A stretch of DNA of 64,000 nt from Jiulongibacter sp024742395. GTDB taxonomy: Bacteria > Bacteroidota > Bacteroidia > Cytophagales > Spirosomataceae. The DNA lies in NCBI GenBank assembly GCA_965249455.1, contig OZ252236.1, forward strand, positions 4,774,001 through 4,838,000, read 5' to 3'. Positions within the stretch are counted from its first letter, which is position 1. Each line of letters begins with the position of its first letter. The position numbers and the translations under genes were made by a program. This document shows positions 1 through 8,028 of this stretch, piece by piece. The notes below the pieces were generated by a model. It had not been told where the DNA came from, searched no databases, and saw only the letters and a list, made by a program, of their open reading frames with translations.

Positions 1-1557
1 ATAAAGTACACCTACCAATTGGGTTCCAATTTGCGTGGCAAGCCTTATTCGTTGTGCCTCGCCGCCTGAAAGTGATTTTAATGGTCTGTTCAGAGTTAAA
101 TAATCAAGACCTATTCCATGCAAAAAGCCAATCCTCTTCCTAATTTCTTTTAAAATCTCAGTTGCAATCTGGTTTTGCTTTTTAGTCAGGTCATCTTCCA
201 GATCTTCAAACCAGGCGGCAAGTTCTGAAATATCCATTTCTGCCAACTGAGCAATGTTCTTATCAGATATTCTAAAGTGCCTCGACTCAATTCTTAGACG
301 TTCACCATTGCAATCAGGACAGGTCTTAATTATCATAAAATCTTTTAACCAGTCCTGTATTTTATCATTATCAGATTCCTGCTGTCTTTTTAAGAAGTTA
401 ATAATTCCCTCAAATTTTGTATTCCAATCTTCACCAGGATACTTTTTTGAAGGAACTGCTACAGGATCTTCACTACCATAGAGAATTACATCTAATGCCT
501 CTGCCGGTATCTTCTCAATAGGTGTACTAATGTTAGCCTTATACTTTTTTAATATAACCTGAATCTGTTTGAAAATCCATAAATCTCTGTACTCTCCCAG
601 TGCAGCTATTCCGCCCCTGCTGATACTTAAGGATTTGTCAGGAATGATTGACTCCACTGTTACTTCTTCTACATTCCCCAATCCGTTACACGTAGGACAA
701 GAGCCATAGGGAGAATTAAAAGAGAAGGAGTTTGGCGATGGTTCTTCGTAGCTAATCCCAGACTCCGGATCCATTAGATTTTGAGAAAGGTATTTTACAT
801 CACCATTATCAAAATGAAGTAACATTGAGCCCTTCCCAACCTTTAGTGCAGTTCCCACAGATTGGCTAACTCTATACCTGTCATCTGGCTTTGGCACTAT
901 TCTGTCAATTACAATTTCAATATCATGAATCTTGTACCTGTCTACCTGCATTTTAGGTACCAAATCCTGAATTTCTCCATCTACCCTGACTTTTGAATAA
1001 CCCATTTTTCTAATCTGAACAAAAAGCTCTCTGTAGTGCCCTTTTCGTCCTTTTACTACCGGAGCCAAAATACTTACCTTTTGCCCCTCATAGTCAGTTT
1101 GTATCTGATCAACTATCTGATCTTGGGTTTGCTTGATCATGGGCTTCCCTGTCACATAACTATACGCGATACCTGCACGAGCAAATAAAAGACGAAGAAA
1201 ATCATAAATCTCAGTAGTAGTTCCCACCGTAGAACGTGGATTTCTAGAGGTAGTTTTCTGCTCAATGCTTATTACCGGAGAAAGTCCATTGATCTTATCA
1301 ACGTCAGGCCTTTCCATATCACCAATAAAAGATCTTGCATACGCAGAGAAACTCTCCATGTATCTACGCTGCCCTTCAGCATAAATAGTATCAAAGGCCA
1401 GTGATGATTTACCAGAACCACTAATTCCCGTGACGGTTACCAGCTTATTTCTTGGAATTACAACATCAATGTTTTTTAAGTTGTGTTCTCTGGCTCCATA
1501 AACTTCTATTTGTTCATGCCCAGTTAGTTCTATGTCTGAAAGTACCTTTTTCGCCAC
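1..1557 (-). CDS. uvrA: UvrA, excinuclease ABC subunit A (3' end beyond window)
   Basis: DNA damage-recognition ATPase of nucleotide excision repair; it loads UvrB on lesions. About 519 N-terminal residues are visible. Walker A is GISGSGKS (about 44-51), followed by the UvrA-typical FAEGQRRYMESFSAYA-like stretch, two zinc-type CxxC motifs (CPTCNG and CPDCNG) and the ABC signature LSGGEAQRIRLATQIG just before the window edge. No ATG lies at the family-expected N terminus. I use the GTG at 1555-1557, which begins VAKKVLSD; a TAGCTTTG promoter element sits 29 nt upstream of it. The second ABC half is outside the window. Family assignment is very secure; the start is likely. Confidence 0.96.
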   Translation of the reverse strand, partial: MAKKVLSDIELTGHEQIEVYGAREHNLKNIDVVIPRNKLVTVTGISGSGKSSLAFDTIYAEGQRRYMESFSAYARSFIGDMERPDVDKINGLSPVISIEQKTTSRNPRSTVGTTTEIYDFLRLLFARAGIAYSYVTGKPMIKQTQDQIVDQIQTDYEGQKVSILAPVVKGRKGHYRELFVQIRKMGYSKVRVDGEIQDLVPKMQVDRYKIHDIEIVIDRIVPKPDDRYRVSQSVGTALKVGKGSMLLHFDNGDVKYLSQNLMDPESGISYEEPSPNSFSFNSPYGSCPTCNGLGNVEEVTVESIIPDKSLSISRGGIAALGEYRDLWIFKQIQVILKKYKANISTPIEKIPAEALDVILYGSEDPVAVPSKKYPGEDWNTKFEGIINFLKRQQESDNDKIQDWLKDFMIIKTCPDCNGERLRIESRHFRISDKNIAQLAEMDISELAAWFEDLEDDLTKKQNQIATEILKEIRKRIGFLHGIGLDYLTLNRPLKSLSGGEAQRIRLATQIGTQLVGVLY

Positions 1558-1585
1558 GAAATTCTTGTCAAAATTGGATAATTTG

Positions 1586-1593
1586 CAAAGCTA
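1586..1593 (-). promoter_or_regulatory. Bacteroidota -7 element for uvrA
   Basis: On the minus strand this reads TAGCTTTG, matching TAnnTTTG. It lies 29 nt before the GTG start of uvrA, which fits a short leader. No clear TTG -33 element was seen at the usual spacing, so the promoter is only half-supported. Confidence 0.5.
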
Positions 1594-1645
1594 ACAATAA
1601 CCACTAGAAAGGCATTCCCCAGATTTTAAAAAGCTAAGATTTATA

Positions 1646-1876
1646 TCAGACTAGTCCATCTCTCTTAAGCTCAAGATACAATTCTTCTACTTTTTGCCTG
1701 GCCCAAGGTGTTTGCCTGAGAAATTTCAAAGAAGAATTGATTGTTGGATTGCTGTTAAAGCAATTAATCCTGATGATTTTACCTAAAGCTGCCCAACCAA
1801 AATGATCAACCAATGCATGCAGTATTGTATCTAGGCGAATACCATGAAGGGGGTTATTGGGCTGTTCCTTACTCAT
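1646..1876 (-). CDS. VF530-family DNA-binding protein (DUF2132)
   Basis: Small 76-residue protein of the VF530/DUF2132 family, a compact helical fold proposed to bind DNA. The family pattern is clear: NPLHGI near the N terminus, then LVDHFGW, INCFNSNPTINSSLKFLRQTPWAR. Its ATG abuts the stop codon of the upstream gene (TAA immediately followed by ATG), so the two are almost certainly co-transcribed and translationally coupled. The cellular role of the family is not established. Confidence 0.88.
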   Translation of the reverse strand: MSKEQPNNPLHGIRLDTILHALVDHFGWAALGKIIRINCFNSNPTINSSLKFLRQTPWARQKVEELYLELKRDGLV

Positions 1877-2908
1877 TTATTCAATTTCATTTTGTTGACA
1901 AAGCACTTCATATTCCAAAAGTAAGGCAATTTCGTGAGCTCTGCATTTCCATCCAATTATAGCCCATTGTTTTGAAGCAATCCAATTTGTAACTCTATTA
2001 TTAAAAGGAGCAAAAGGTGCACCAATAAAAGAATAGAACCTATTGTCTTCAAAGGTATTTAAATCAAAATTTATGCGTTTGATTTTCACACCAAGTTTTA
2101 AAGCACAGATACCTAACAAAACTCTGTTTAGTGGTGATTTTTCAATTGTTATCAGTTCAGAAATACTTTCTATGATCCATTTCCTGGCTTCAACTAATTG
2201 TGGCACTTCAAACTTGTATAGCAATCTTGCAAAATGATACAGAATCAAAGCAACACTTCCATAATGTCGGGAAACCCAAAATGGGTTTCCCAGATAAGCT
2301 CCCGACACAATCGATTTATTCAGATACTTTAAGGTAGCTATATCATGGGAATTTAATGGAAGTCCAGAACTAAGAATCAAATACATTAAATTACATAAGG
2401 CACAAACGTCCTTTTCTTTTGGCATACTTTCACCAAACCAGGTATCATAAACCAAATCTTCCCCGACATGAGCTTTTAGTTTCTCTCTTAACAGTTCTAC
2501 CTCCGTATTGGTTGCGGAGTTCACCACGTAAATGAGTGAGGTATCGTCAATATCATCTGGTAGTTTAAAATGCTTTAAACGATGAAACAAGTATCCATTA
2601 GGAAAATGAAGAGAAGGCTTTGTTTGCCAAAAATTATACGTATTTAATCCGTCTTTATTTCTGTAACTTTCAAAGTTCTGTGTAATAGCTTCTATTATTG
2701 ATTTCACAGTAATCTTCTGATCTACGGAAAGATGAGTTAAGATTTCAGAAAGTATAAAAGCCACAGAGGCTGAAGCAAAAATACTTGTATCCTTTCTTAT
2801 ATAATAAAAGGTCCTATTTACCCTAAATGTGGGCAATAAACCTTTATTAAAATAAGGGTTTTCTTCAGACTGCTCCTCAGTTATTCGTTGAATAAGGTTT
2901 GAAATCAA
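1877..2908 (-). CDS. uncharacterised alpha-toroid-like protein with DIDDTS motif
   Basis: 343 residues, no signal peptide or clear membrane segment. I do not recognise a named family. The sequence is helical and rich in aromatic residues, and carries DIDDTS at residues 119-124. That matches the DxDD acid motif of class II terpene cyclases, which also have alpha/alpha toroid folds. Other features are GNPFWVSRHYGS near the middle and a CALC pair at about 168-171. Length is far below a full squalene-hopene cyclase (about 630). The start appears to be TTG; no ATG occurs in the first 160 residues. It is coupled to the VF530 gene. Enzyme activity is only a possibility; it could equally be a non-catalytic toroid. 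Confidence 0.6.
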   Translation of the reverse strand: MISNLIQRITEEQSEENPYFNKGLLPTFRVNRTFYYIRKDTSIFASASVAFILSEILTHLSVDQKITVKSIIEAITQNFESYRNKDGLNTYNFWQTKPSLHFPNGYLFHRLKHFKLPDDIDDTSLIYVVNSATNTEVELLREKLKAHVGEDLVYDTWFGESMPKEKDVCALCNLMYLILSSGLPLNSHDIATLKYLNKSIVSGAYLGNPFWVSRHYGSVALILYHFARLLYKFEVPQLVEARKWIIESISELITIEKSPLNRVLLGICALKLGVKIKRINFDLNTFEDNRFYSFIGAPFAPFNNRVTNWIASKQWAIIGWKCRAHEIALLLEYEVLCQQNEIE

Positions 2909-2930
2909 TGGATTTTCGTTCTTGATTTTT

Positions 2931-2938
2931 TAGATTTG
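2931..2938 (+). promoter_or_regulatory. -7 element upstream of the DUF3127 gene
   Basis: TAGATTTG matches TAnnTTTG and lies about 40 nt before the ATG at 2979. A TTG at proper -33 spacing is not evident. It sits between divergent genes. Confidence 0.45.
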
Positions 2939-2978
2939 CAGCCAAATTAAAGAAAATCTATACTAAAAGTTAAAAGCA

Positions 2979-3320
2979 ATGGAGATCAGCGGAAACATTA
3001 TTCAGATATTACCTTTACAAAGCGGAGAAGGGAAAAATGGTGTTTGGAAAAAACAAGACTTTGTCATTGAAACAGAAAGCCAGTATCCTAAGAAAGTTTG
3101 TATCTCTATGTGGGGCGACAGAATTGATGAAAGTGTACTTCAGGTAGGAAATAATGTTACGGCTTCAATTGATGTAGAAAGCAGAGAATATAACGGAAGA
3201 TGGTATACTGACGTTAAGGCTTGGAAAATTGAAGCTACAGGAACTGCTCAGAGCCCTGAATCATCTGCTCCTGCAGAAATTCCGGCGGCCATGGAGGGTG
3301 AAGATGACCTACCTTTCTAA
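2979..3320 (+). CDS. DUF3127 OB-fold protein
   Basis: 113-residue Bacteroidota protein of the DUF3127 family, which resembles single-stranded DNA-binding OB folds. The body (about 1-85) has the motif WKKQDFVIETESQYPKK and a beta-rich ending NGRWYTDVKAWKIE. A Pro/Ala/Glu-rich linker follows, with the acidic tail EDDLPF. That tail copies the C-terminal tip of bacterial SSB, which recruits partner proteins. Binding to nucleic acid is therefore plausible but inferred. Divergent from the toroid-like gene and expressed from its own promoter. Confidence 0.85.
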   Translation: MEISGNIIQILPLQSGEGKNGVWKKQDFVIETESQYPKKVCISMWGDRIDESVLQVGNNVTASIDVESREYNGRWYTDVKAWKIEATGTAQSPESSAPAEIPAAMEGEDDLPF

Positions 3321-3356
3321 ATATTTAGAAATTAGTCTTTTATTTTTCATTAACTA

Positions 3357-3387
3357 TTGGGTAAAATATTAATAATTATTACCTTTG
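3357..3387 (+). promoter_or_regulatory. promoter of rpmG (TTG-N20-TACCTTTG)
   Basis: TTG at 3357-3359 and TACCTTTG at 3380-3387 are spaced by 20 nt, a full match to the Bacteroidota housekeeping sigma consensus. The ATG of L33 is 42 nt further on. This is the clearest promoter in the window. Confidence 0.8.
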
Positions 3388-3428
3388 CATCCCTGTTTAG
3401 AAAAAGAGAGATTTAATCAGATAAAGCA

Positions 3429-3611
3429 ATGGCTAAAAAAGGCAATAGAGTTCAGGTAATTTTGGAGTGTACAGAGCATAAAGAATCTGGTATGCCCGGG
3501 ATGTCTCGTTACATCACTACCAAGAACCGTAAAAATACTACGGCTAGACTAGAACTAAAGAAATACAATCCGGTTTTAAGAAAATATACTGTTCACAAAG
3601 AAATCAAGTAA
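3429..3611 (+). CDS. rpmG: 50S ribosomal protein L33
   Basis: 60-residue bL33 of the large ribosomal subunit. Recognisable blocks are the N-terminal MAKKGNRVQVILECTEH, then YITTKNRKNT and LELKKYNPVLRKY. Only one cysteine is present, so this is the zinc-free (C-minus) form. It is led by its own strong promoter and followed 28 nt later by the DUF4295 gene. In many relatives rpmB (L28) directly precedes rpmG; here it does not. Confidence 0.97.
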   Translation: MAKKGNRVQVILECTEHKESGMPGMSRYITTKNRKNTTARLELKKYNPVLRKYTVHKEIK

Positions 3612-3639
3612 TTTTCCAGAACCTTAACAGAATAAGATC

Positions 3640-3795
3640 ATGGCAAAGAAAGTAGTAGCAACCTTACAAGATAAGTCAAAACTTAAAAACTTTTCAAAAG
3701 TAGTTAGAGCCATCAAGTCTCCAAAGACTGGTGCATATACTTTCAAAGAGGAGATGGTTCCTGTGGAGCTGGTAAGTGATGTACTGAAAAGCTAA
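3640..3795 (+). CDS. DUF4295 small basic protein
   Basis: 51-residue Lys-rich protein starting MAKKVVATLQDKSK and ending VSDVLKS. It belongs to the DUF4295 family, which is restricted to Bacteroidota and constantly sits behind L33. It is small and basic, and its position between a ribosomal gene and ftsY suggests a ribosome-associated protein; that is inference. It ends 24 nt before a strong terminator, so rpmG-DUF4295 forms a two-gene transcript. Confidence 0.88.
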   Translation: MAKKVVATLQDKSKLKNFSKVVRAIKSPKTGAYTFKEEMVPVELVSDVLKS

Positions 3796-3819
3796 GGTTC
3801 AAAAACAACGATTTTAAGA

Positions 3820-3850
3820 AAGCCTTGCAGGAAACTGTAAGGCTTTTTTT
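3820..3850 (+). terminator. intrinsic terminator after rpmG-DUF4295
   Basis: An 11-bp stem (AAGCCTTGCAG paired with CTGTAAGGCTT, one G-U pair), a GAAA tetraloop and a run of T at 3844-3850. It separates the ribosomal pair from the thioesterase gene. Confidence 0.9.
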
Positions 3851-3875
3851 ATATTTCAAATCTTAGAAAAGAATC

Positions 3876-4277
3876 ATGAAAGGCAAAAAGCGGTTTACCT
3901 CAGTAATACATGTTGTCAAAGAAAATCTTGATGAGCTTAATCATGTCAATAATGTAGAATACCTGAAGTATCTTCAGGAGGCAGCTATTCAGCATTGGTA
4001 TGATGTGGCTACTACGGATGAGATTGACCAGATACGGTGGATTGCCAAAAAACACATCATTGAATATTTTAAGCCTGCTTTTGAGAATGATGAATTAATA
4101 ATTACCACTTGGATAGAAAAATACAACTCAATAAGTACAGAAAGACATTATCAAATTCACCGCGGAAATGACCTCATAGTAGAAGCCCAAACACTTTGGA
4201 TTGCTCTTGACAGCGGCACTCTCAAACCCAAAAGGTTATCGAAATCTATTTTAGCCAAATTTGACTCACTTTTTTAA
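3876..4277 (+). CDS. acyl-CoA thioesterase, hot-dog fold (4HBT family)
   Basis: 133-residue thioesterase-like protein that would hydrolyse an acyl-CoA thioester in the cytoplasm. The signature DELNHVNNVEYLKYLQEA (about 17-34) holds the usual Asp and HVNN pattern. The central WIEKYNSISTERHYQIH and the AQTLWIALD strand complete a single hot-dog domain of normal length. Substrate cannot be told. It stands between a terminator and ftsY, 79 nt upstream of the latter, and so may be transcribed with ftsY. Confidence 0.85.
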   Translation: MKGKKRFTSVIHVVKENLDELNHVNNVEYLKYLQEAAIQHWYDVATTDEIDQIRWIAKKHIIEYFKPAFENDELIITTWIEKYNSISTERHYQIHRGNDLIVEAQTLWIALDSGTLKPKRLSKSILAKFDSLF

Positions 4278-4356
4278 TTCAAAAAAAGCAGAAAGGCAAG
4301 TCTACTGAACTAAGCTTATTAACTTTACGTCTTTACTATCAGATAAAAAATACCAC

Positions 4357-5316
4357 ATGGGCATATTCAACTTTTTCAGTAAGGAAAAAAAGGAAACGCT
4401 GGATAAAGGTCTGGAAAAATCTAAAACCGGGATTTTCGATAAAATTAGTAGAGCTGTAGTCGGCAAATCTTCTGTAGACGAAGAGGTTTTAGATGAGCTG
4501 GAGGAAATTCTTATATCTTCTGATGTAGGGGTAGACACTACAGTTAAAATAATCAGAAGAATTGAAAAAAGAGTAGCTGAAGACAAATACACTTCAGTAG
4601 CCGAGTTGGATACAATATTAAGAGAAGAAGCGGCCGCCCTCCTGGAAGAAAACAATTCTCAGGATGTTCAGAATAGTTTTGAGACCGATAATTTACCAAA
4701 ACCCTATGTATTGATGGTGGTCGGTGTCAATGGAGTCGGCAAAACCACAACTATTGGAAAGCTTGCTCATAATTTTCAGAAAAATGGCAAAAAGGTGGTT
4801 CTAGGTGCCGCTGATACTTTCAGAGCCGCAGCTGTAGATCAGTTAAAACTGTGGGGAGAAAGAGTGGGTGTAGAGGTTATTGACCATGGAATGAATACCG
4901 ACCCCTCATCTGTGGCTTACGATGCTGTTAAAACCGGAGTAGAGAAAAATGCCGATGTTATCATTATTGATACCGCCGGACGACTTCACACCAAGGTTAA
5001 TCTAATGAACGAATTGGGTAAAATTAAAAGAGTCATGCAGAAAGTGCTACCTGAGGCCCCGCATGAAGTGATGCTGGTACTGGATGGAAGTACTGGACAA
5101 AATGCCACTATTCAGGCACGCGAATTCACCAAAGTGACTGAAATTAACTCTTTAGCCATAACCAAATTAGATGGCACTGCTAAAGGCGGCGTTGTAATTG
5201 GTATTTCTGATGAGTTCAAGATCCCTGTAAAATACATAGGTATTGGAGAAAAAATGGAAGACTTACAGGTGTTTAATAAAATGGAGTTTGTAGATTCTCT
5301 ATTCAAAAAGCAATAA
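4357..5316 (+). CDS. ftsY: FtsY, signal recognition particle receptor
   Basis: SRP-GTPase that docks SRP-ribosome complexes at the membrane. N domain is about 20-105. The G domain has the P loop GVNGVGKT (123-130), DTFRAAA (153-159), DTAGRL (205-210) and TKLDGTAKGG (about 269). At 319 residues it is a short FtsY lacking the long acidic A domain of enterobacteria, as is usual in this phylum. A bidirectional hairpin follows. Confidence 0.97.
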   Translation: MGIFNFFSKEKKETLDKGLEKSKTGIFDKISRAVVGKSSVDEEVLDELEEILISSDVGVDTTVKIIRRIEKRVAEDKYTSVAELDTILREEAAALLEENNSQDVQNSFETDNLPKPYVLMVVGVNGVGKTTTIGKLAHNFQKNGKKVVLGAADTFRAAAVDQLKLWGERVGVEVIDHGMNTDPSSVAYDAVKTGVEKNADVIIIDTAGRLHTKVNLMNELGKIKRVMQKVLPEAPHEVMLVLDGSTGQNATIQAREFTKVTEINSLAITKLDGTAKGGVVIGISDEFKIPVKYIGIGEKMEDLQVFNKMEFVDSLFKKQ

Positions 5317-5318
5317 AA

Positions 5319-5344
5319 AAGGGTGCCCAAAATGGACAACCCTT
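5319..5344. terminator. weak hairpin between convergent ftsY and yceI-like genes
   Basis: AAGGGT pairs with ACCCTT around an imperfect inner stem. A-rich on the left and T-rich on the right, so it can act in both directions. It lies exactly between two convergent genes. Confidence 0.55.
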
Positions 5345-5367
5345 CTTATATACATTCTTGACAGGAA

Positions 5368-5934
5368 TTACTCTTTTATAAATTCACCATTGGCATGAAT
5401 TTCAATTTCGCGTCCGGTAGAAGCACCTGACTCACCACCAACGTGGAAATCATATCTATCAATGGTTCCTACGGCTTTTATACCTACCATTTTCTTTTGA
5501 TTTCTTGGGTGAACAATAGGACCATTTACCGTAACGTCCATGGTGATTTCTTTAGTTACATCTTTGATGGTAAGATCTCCAACTACTGTGTACTTCTTAC
5601 CCTCTATTTTAGTAAACTTCTTACTTTTAAATTTTATTGTAGGATACTTCTCTACTTCAAAAAAATCTGCGGATCTCAAGTGATTATCTCTTCTTTCATT
5701 TCTTGTATCCACGCTAGTAGCTTGAGCAGTGAATTCAAAAACCGCATCGGATAAATCATCCTTACTGGAAGTAATAGTCGCATCTATATCAGTAAACTGC
5801 CCATCAACTTCAGAAATCATCATATGGGTGATTGTAAACCCAACATTTGAATGCGATTTGTCAACGGCCCATTTTTGAGCCGAGGCACCGAAGCCCATTA
5901 AGAGAGCACCAATAACTAATAAACTCTTTCTCAT
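5368..5934 (-). CDS. YceI family protein, exported
   Basis: 188 residues with a cleavable signal peptide (about 1-19, ending ASAQ). The YceI lipocalin-like fold is shown by KWAVDKSHSNVGFTITHMM near the start, RRDNHLRSADFFEVEKYPTIKFKS in the middle, and DLTIKDVTKEITMDV. YceI proteins bind polyisoprenoid or other lipids in the periplasm; the ligand here is unknown. The gene converges on ftsY and diverges from the LytS/LytTR operon across a 320-nt gap. Confidence 0.92.
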   Translation of the reverse strand: MRKSLLVIGALLMGFGASAQKWAVDKSHSNVGFTITHMMISEVDGQFTDIDATITSSKDDLSDAVFEFTAQATSVDTRNERRDNHLRSADFFEVEKYPTIKFKSKKFTKIEGKKYTVVGDLTIKDVTKEITMDVTVNGPIVHPRNQKKMVGIKAVGTIDRYDFHVGGESGASTGREIEIHANGEFIKE

Positions 5935-6254
5935 TTTTGTTAAATTATATGTAACTACTTTTATATTGACACAATGCTAAACAATAATTATTTAAGCCCT
6001 ATGAAGAATATATTAACCCCAATTATTCCTCTACCAAACTAGTAGATTACTCTATATTTCATATTTCGCACATCTTACTAGTAGAAAAAAGAAATAATGA
6101 TATATCAGCCCTTTTTATCGATATAATAAGTCATTTTGCCATCCAAATATATTTTTCTATACTTATGACAGGTTTATCGTCAAATTGTGCATTCCTATCA
6201 ATACCATTTGATTTTTCAATTAAATACCCCGTGTTTTGAATCTATTCTTAACCT
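5935..6254. other. 320-nt divergent intergenic region with short direct repeats
   Basis: No gene is seen. The region is very AT-rich and must hold promoters for the YceI gene (minus) and the LytS operon (plus), though neither shows a full TTG/TAnnTTTG match. The 9-mer ACTAGTAGA occurs twice, at 6038-6046 and 6077-6085, 39 nt apart start to start, and ATATTTC is repeated in tandem between them. These may be regulator sites. Confidence 0.45.
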
Positions 6255-7298
6255 ATGGCACTAACAACAAACACGAGAGGGTCTGAAAGCATTTACAAGA
6301 TTTTATTCCAAATTTTCATTTGGGTAATCTGGGTAGGGTATCCACTAATTAATGCTGATTACGAAAATCCTGACGCTGTAGTTTTTTTAAAAATGCTTTT
6401 GGTGGTTCGAGCCATTGAAATTCCTCTTTTCTACCTGATTGCCAATTATCTAATTCCTAATGTTTTCAGAAAAAGAGGTGTAACCTATTATATGCTGGCA
6501 CTTTCTATTATTTGTCTGGCCTATATATTTGCCGAAAGTAAAATTAAAGTTTTCATTAACCCTGACTATAAAAACTCATACACTTTCTTCATCTTCTTCC
6601 CGGTAATGTTTGTGGCAGCCATTGGAACTGGTTACGGTCTGGTGACAGAGTTCTTGCAGGAAGAGCAAAACCGTAGAGAAGAACAACAAGAAAGACTTAG
6701 ATCTGAACTTTCGTTCTTACGTTCTCAAATCAGCCCACATTTTATATTCAATGTCTTAAATAGTATTGTCTATCTCATCAGATCAAAAGCAGACTCAGCT
6801 GAATCTGTAACGATTAAGCTCTCTGAACTAATCAGGTATATGTTATATGAAACTGACAATAAACAGGTGCCTGTAAGCAGAGAAGTCGCTTATCTGAAAA
6901 ACTATATTGACCTTCAAATGGTTAGATATGGAGAAGACGTTGAAATTGATGTGAATATTCAAGGAAACGACAGCAGCCTTACTATTGAACCCATGCTTTT
7001 GATACCATTCGTTGAAAATGCCTTTAAACACGGTATTGGAATGGTGATGAATCCAAGAATTGATATTGATATGAGCTATAATGGTTCAGAGTTAATTTTC
7101 AAGGTTGAAAACGCCATAGCCCCTGAAACCAAAGAATCTAAAGACTTCAGTTCTGGAATAGGTTTAAAAAATGTGCGGAGAAGACTGGAGTTACTTTATC
7201 CTGATAAACACAGCCTTTCAGTGAATGATCAAAACGGAAAGTTTATTGTAGAACTTTCAATGAATTTAAAACGAGAAAATATACTTGAGCATGTCTAG
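6255..7298 (+). CDS. LytS/YpdA-type sensor histidine kinase
   Basis: 347 residues. Four membrane helices (about 17-33, 42-69, 76-94, 108-130) take the place of a periplasmic sensor domain. They are followed by a short coiled coil and the His_kinase domain, with phospho-acceptor H162 in SQISPHFIFNVLNS. The HATPase part has PFVENAFKHGI and GIGLKNVRRRLELLYP. It would phosphorylate the LytTR regulator encoded next, whose ATG overlaps its 3' end by 8 nt. The stimulus is unknown. Confidence 0.93.
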   Translation: MALTTNTRGSESIYKILFQIFIWVIWVGYPLINADYENPDAVVFLKMLLVVRAIEIPLFYLIANYLIPNVFRKRGVTYYMLALSIICLAYIFAESKIKVFINPDYKNSYTFFIFFPVMFVAAIGTGYGLVTEFLQEEQNRREEQQERLRSELSFLRSQISPHFIFNVLNSIVYLIRSKADSAESVTIKLSELIRYMLYETDNKQVPVSREVAYLKNYIDLQMVRYGEDVEIDVNIQGNDSSLTIEPMLLIPFVENAFKHGIGMVMNPRIDIDMSYNGSELIFKVENAIAPETKESKDFSSGIGLKNVRRRLELLYPDKHSLSVNDQNGKFIVELSMNLKRENILEHV

Positions 7299-8028
7299 TC
7301 CAAAATTGAATTGTATTGCTGTAGATGATGAAAGTCTTGCCAGAAAGCTACTGCAAGAGAATATTGAACAAGTACCTTTTCTCAACCTAGTTAAGGTTTG
7401 TAAAAATCCATACGAAGCTATGGAGGCTTTACAAGAACATAAGATTGACCTAATGTTCCTTGATATTCAGATGCCCGGAATGTTAGGCACCAAGTTTCTG
7501 GCAAGTCTGAAAGAAAAACCAATGGTGATTTTAGTTACAGCCTATGACAATTATGCTGTAGAAAGCTATAACCTTGATGTGGTAGACTACCTAATGAAAC
7601 CGGTTAGCTTTGATCGCTTCTCAAAAGCTGCTCACAAAGCCTTAGATCTCCACAAAAAGGCTAAAAAGTCTGTCTCTGCCATCGAAGGAACTTCCCCTAT
7701 AGAAGAACAAGAATATTTCTTTGTTAATGTAGAATATTCATTGGTTAAAATTGTCTTTAATGACATTACACATATTGAAGGTTTAAAAGACTATATAAAG
7801 ATTTTCGTGACCACTCAGACTCGGCCTATTCTTACAAAATCTACCTTGAAAGGGATAGAACAAAGGCTTCCAAGCAATTTTATGCGTGTTCAAAAATCAT
7901 ATATTGTAAATCTGGAAAAAATTCAAAGCATAAGAAACCATCGTATTTCTATTGACAAGTTTGACATTCCGGTTTCAGATACCAATATGGAGGCTTTGCT
8001 GGAGGCAATAAATTATAAAAAGCCTTAA
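7291..8028 (+). CDS. LytTR-family response regulator
   Basis: Receiver domain (about 6-120) with phospho-acceptor D58 in LMFLDIQMPG and conserved K104. It is followed by a LytTR DNA-binding domain (about 145-245; EYFFVNVEYSLVKI, FMRVQKSYIVNL). These regulators bind paired direct repeats. An upstream in-frame TTG at 7285 exists, but the ATG at 7291 gives a normal N terminus. It forms an operon with the LytS kinase. Its stop codon interlocks with that of the convergent DCC gene through the shared TTAA. Confidence 0.93.
   Translation: MSSPKLNCIAVDDESLARKLLQENIEQVPFLNLVKVCKNPYEAMEALQEHKIDLMFLDIQMPGMLGTKFLASLKEKPMVILVTAYDNYAVESYNLDVVDYLMKPVSFDRFSKAAHKALDLHKKAKKSVSAIEGTSPIEEQEYFFVNVEYSLVKIVFNDITHIEGLKDYIKIFVTTQTRPILTKSTLKGIEQRLPSNFMRVQKSYIVNLEKIQSIRNHRISIDKFDIPVSDTNMEALLEAINYKKP

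Noticed and set aside
3429..4277. Possible selenium, arsenic or defence island around small genes
   Set aside because: The genes here are ordinary ribosomal or thioesterase genes. No toxin-antitoxin, restriction or CRISPR component was seen in the window.
4302..4655. 117-residue minus-strand frame opposite ftsY
   Set aside because: Low-complexity Ser-rich translation in antisense to the conserved ftsY N domain.
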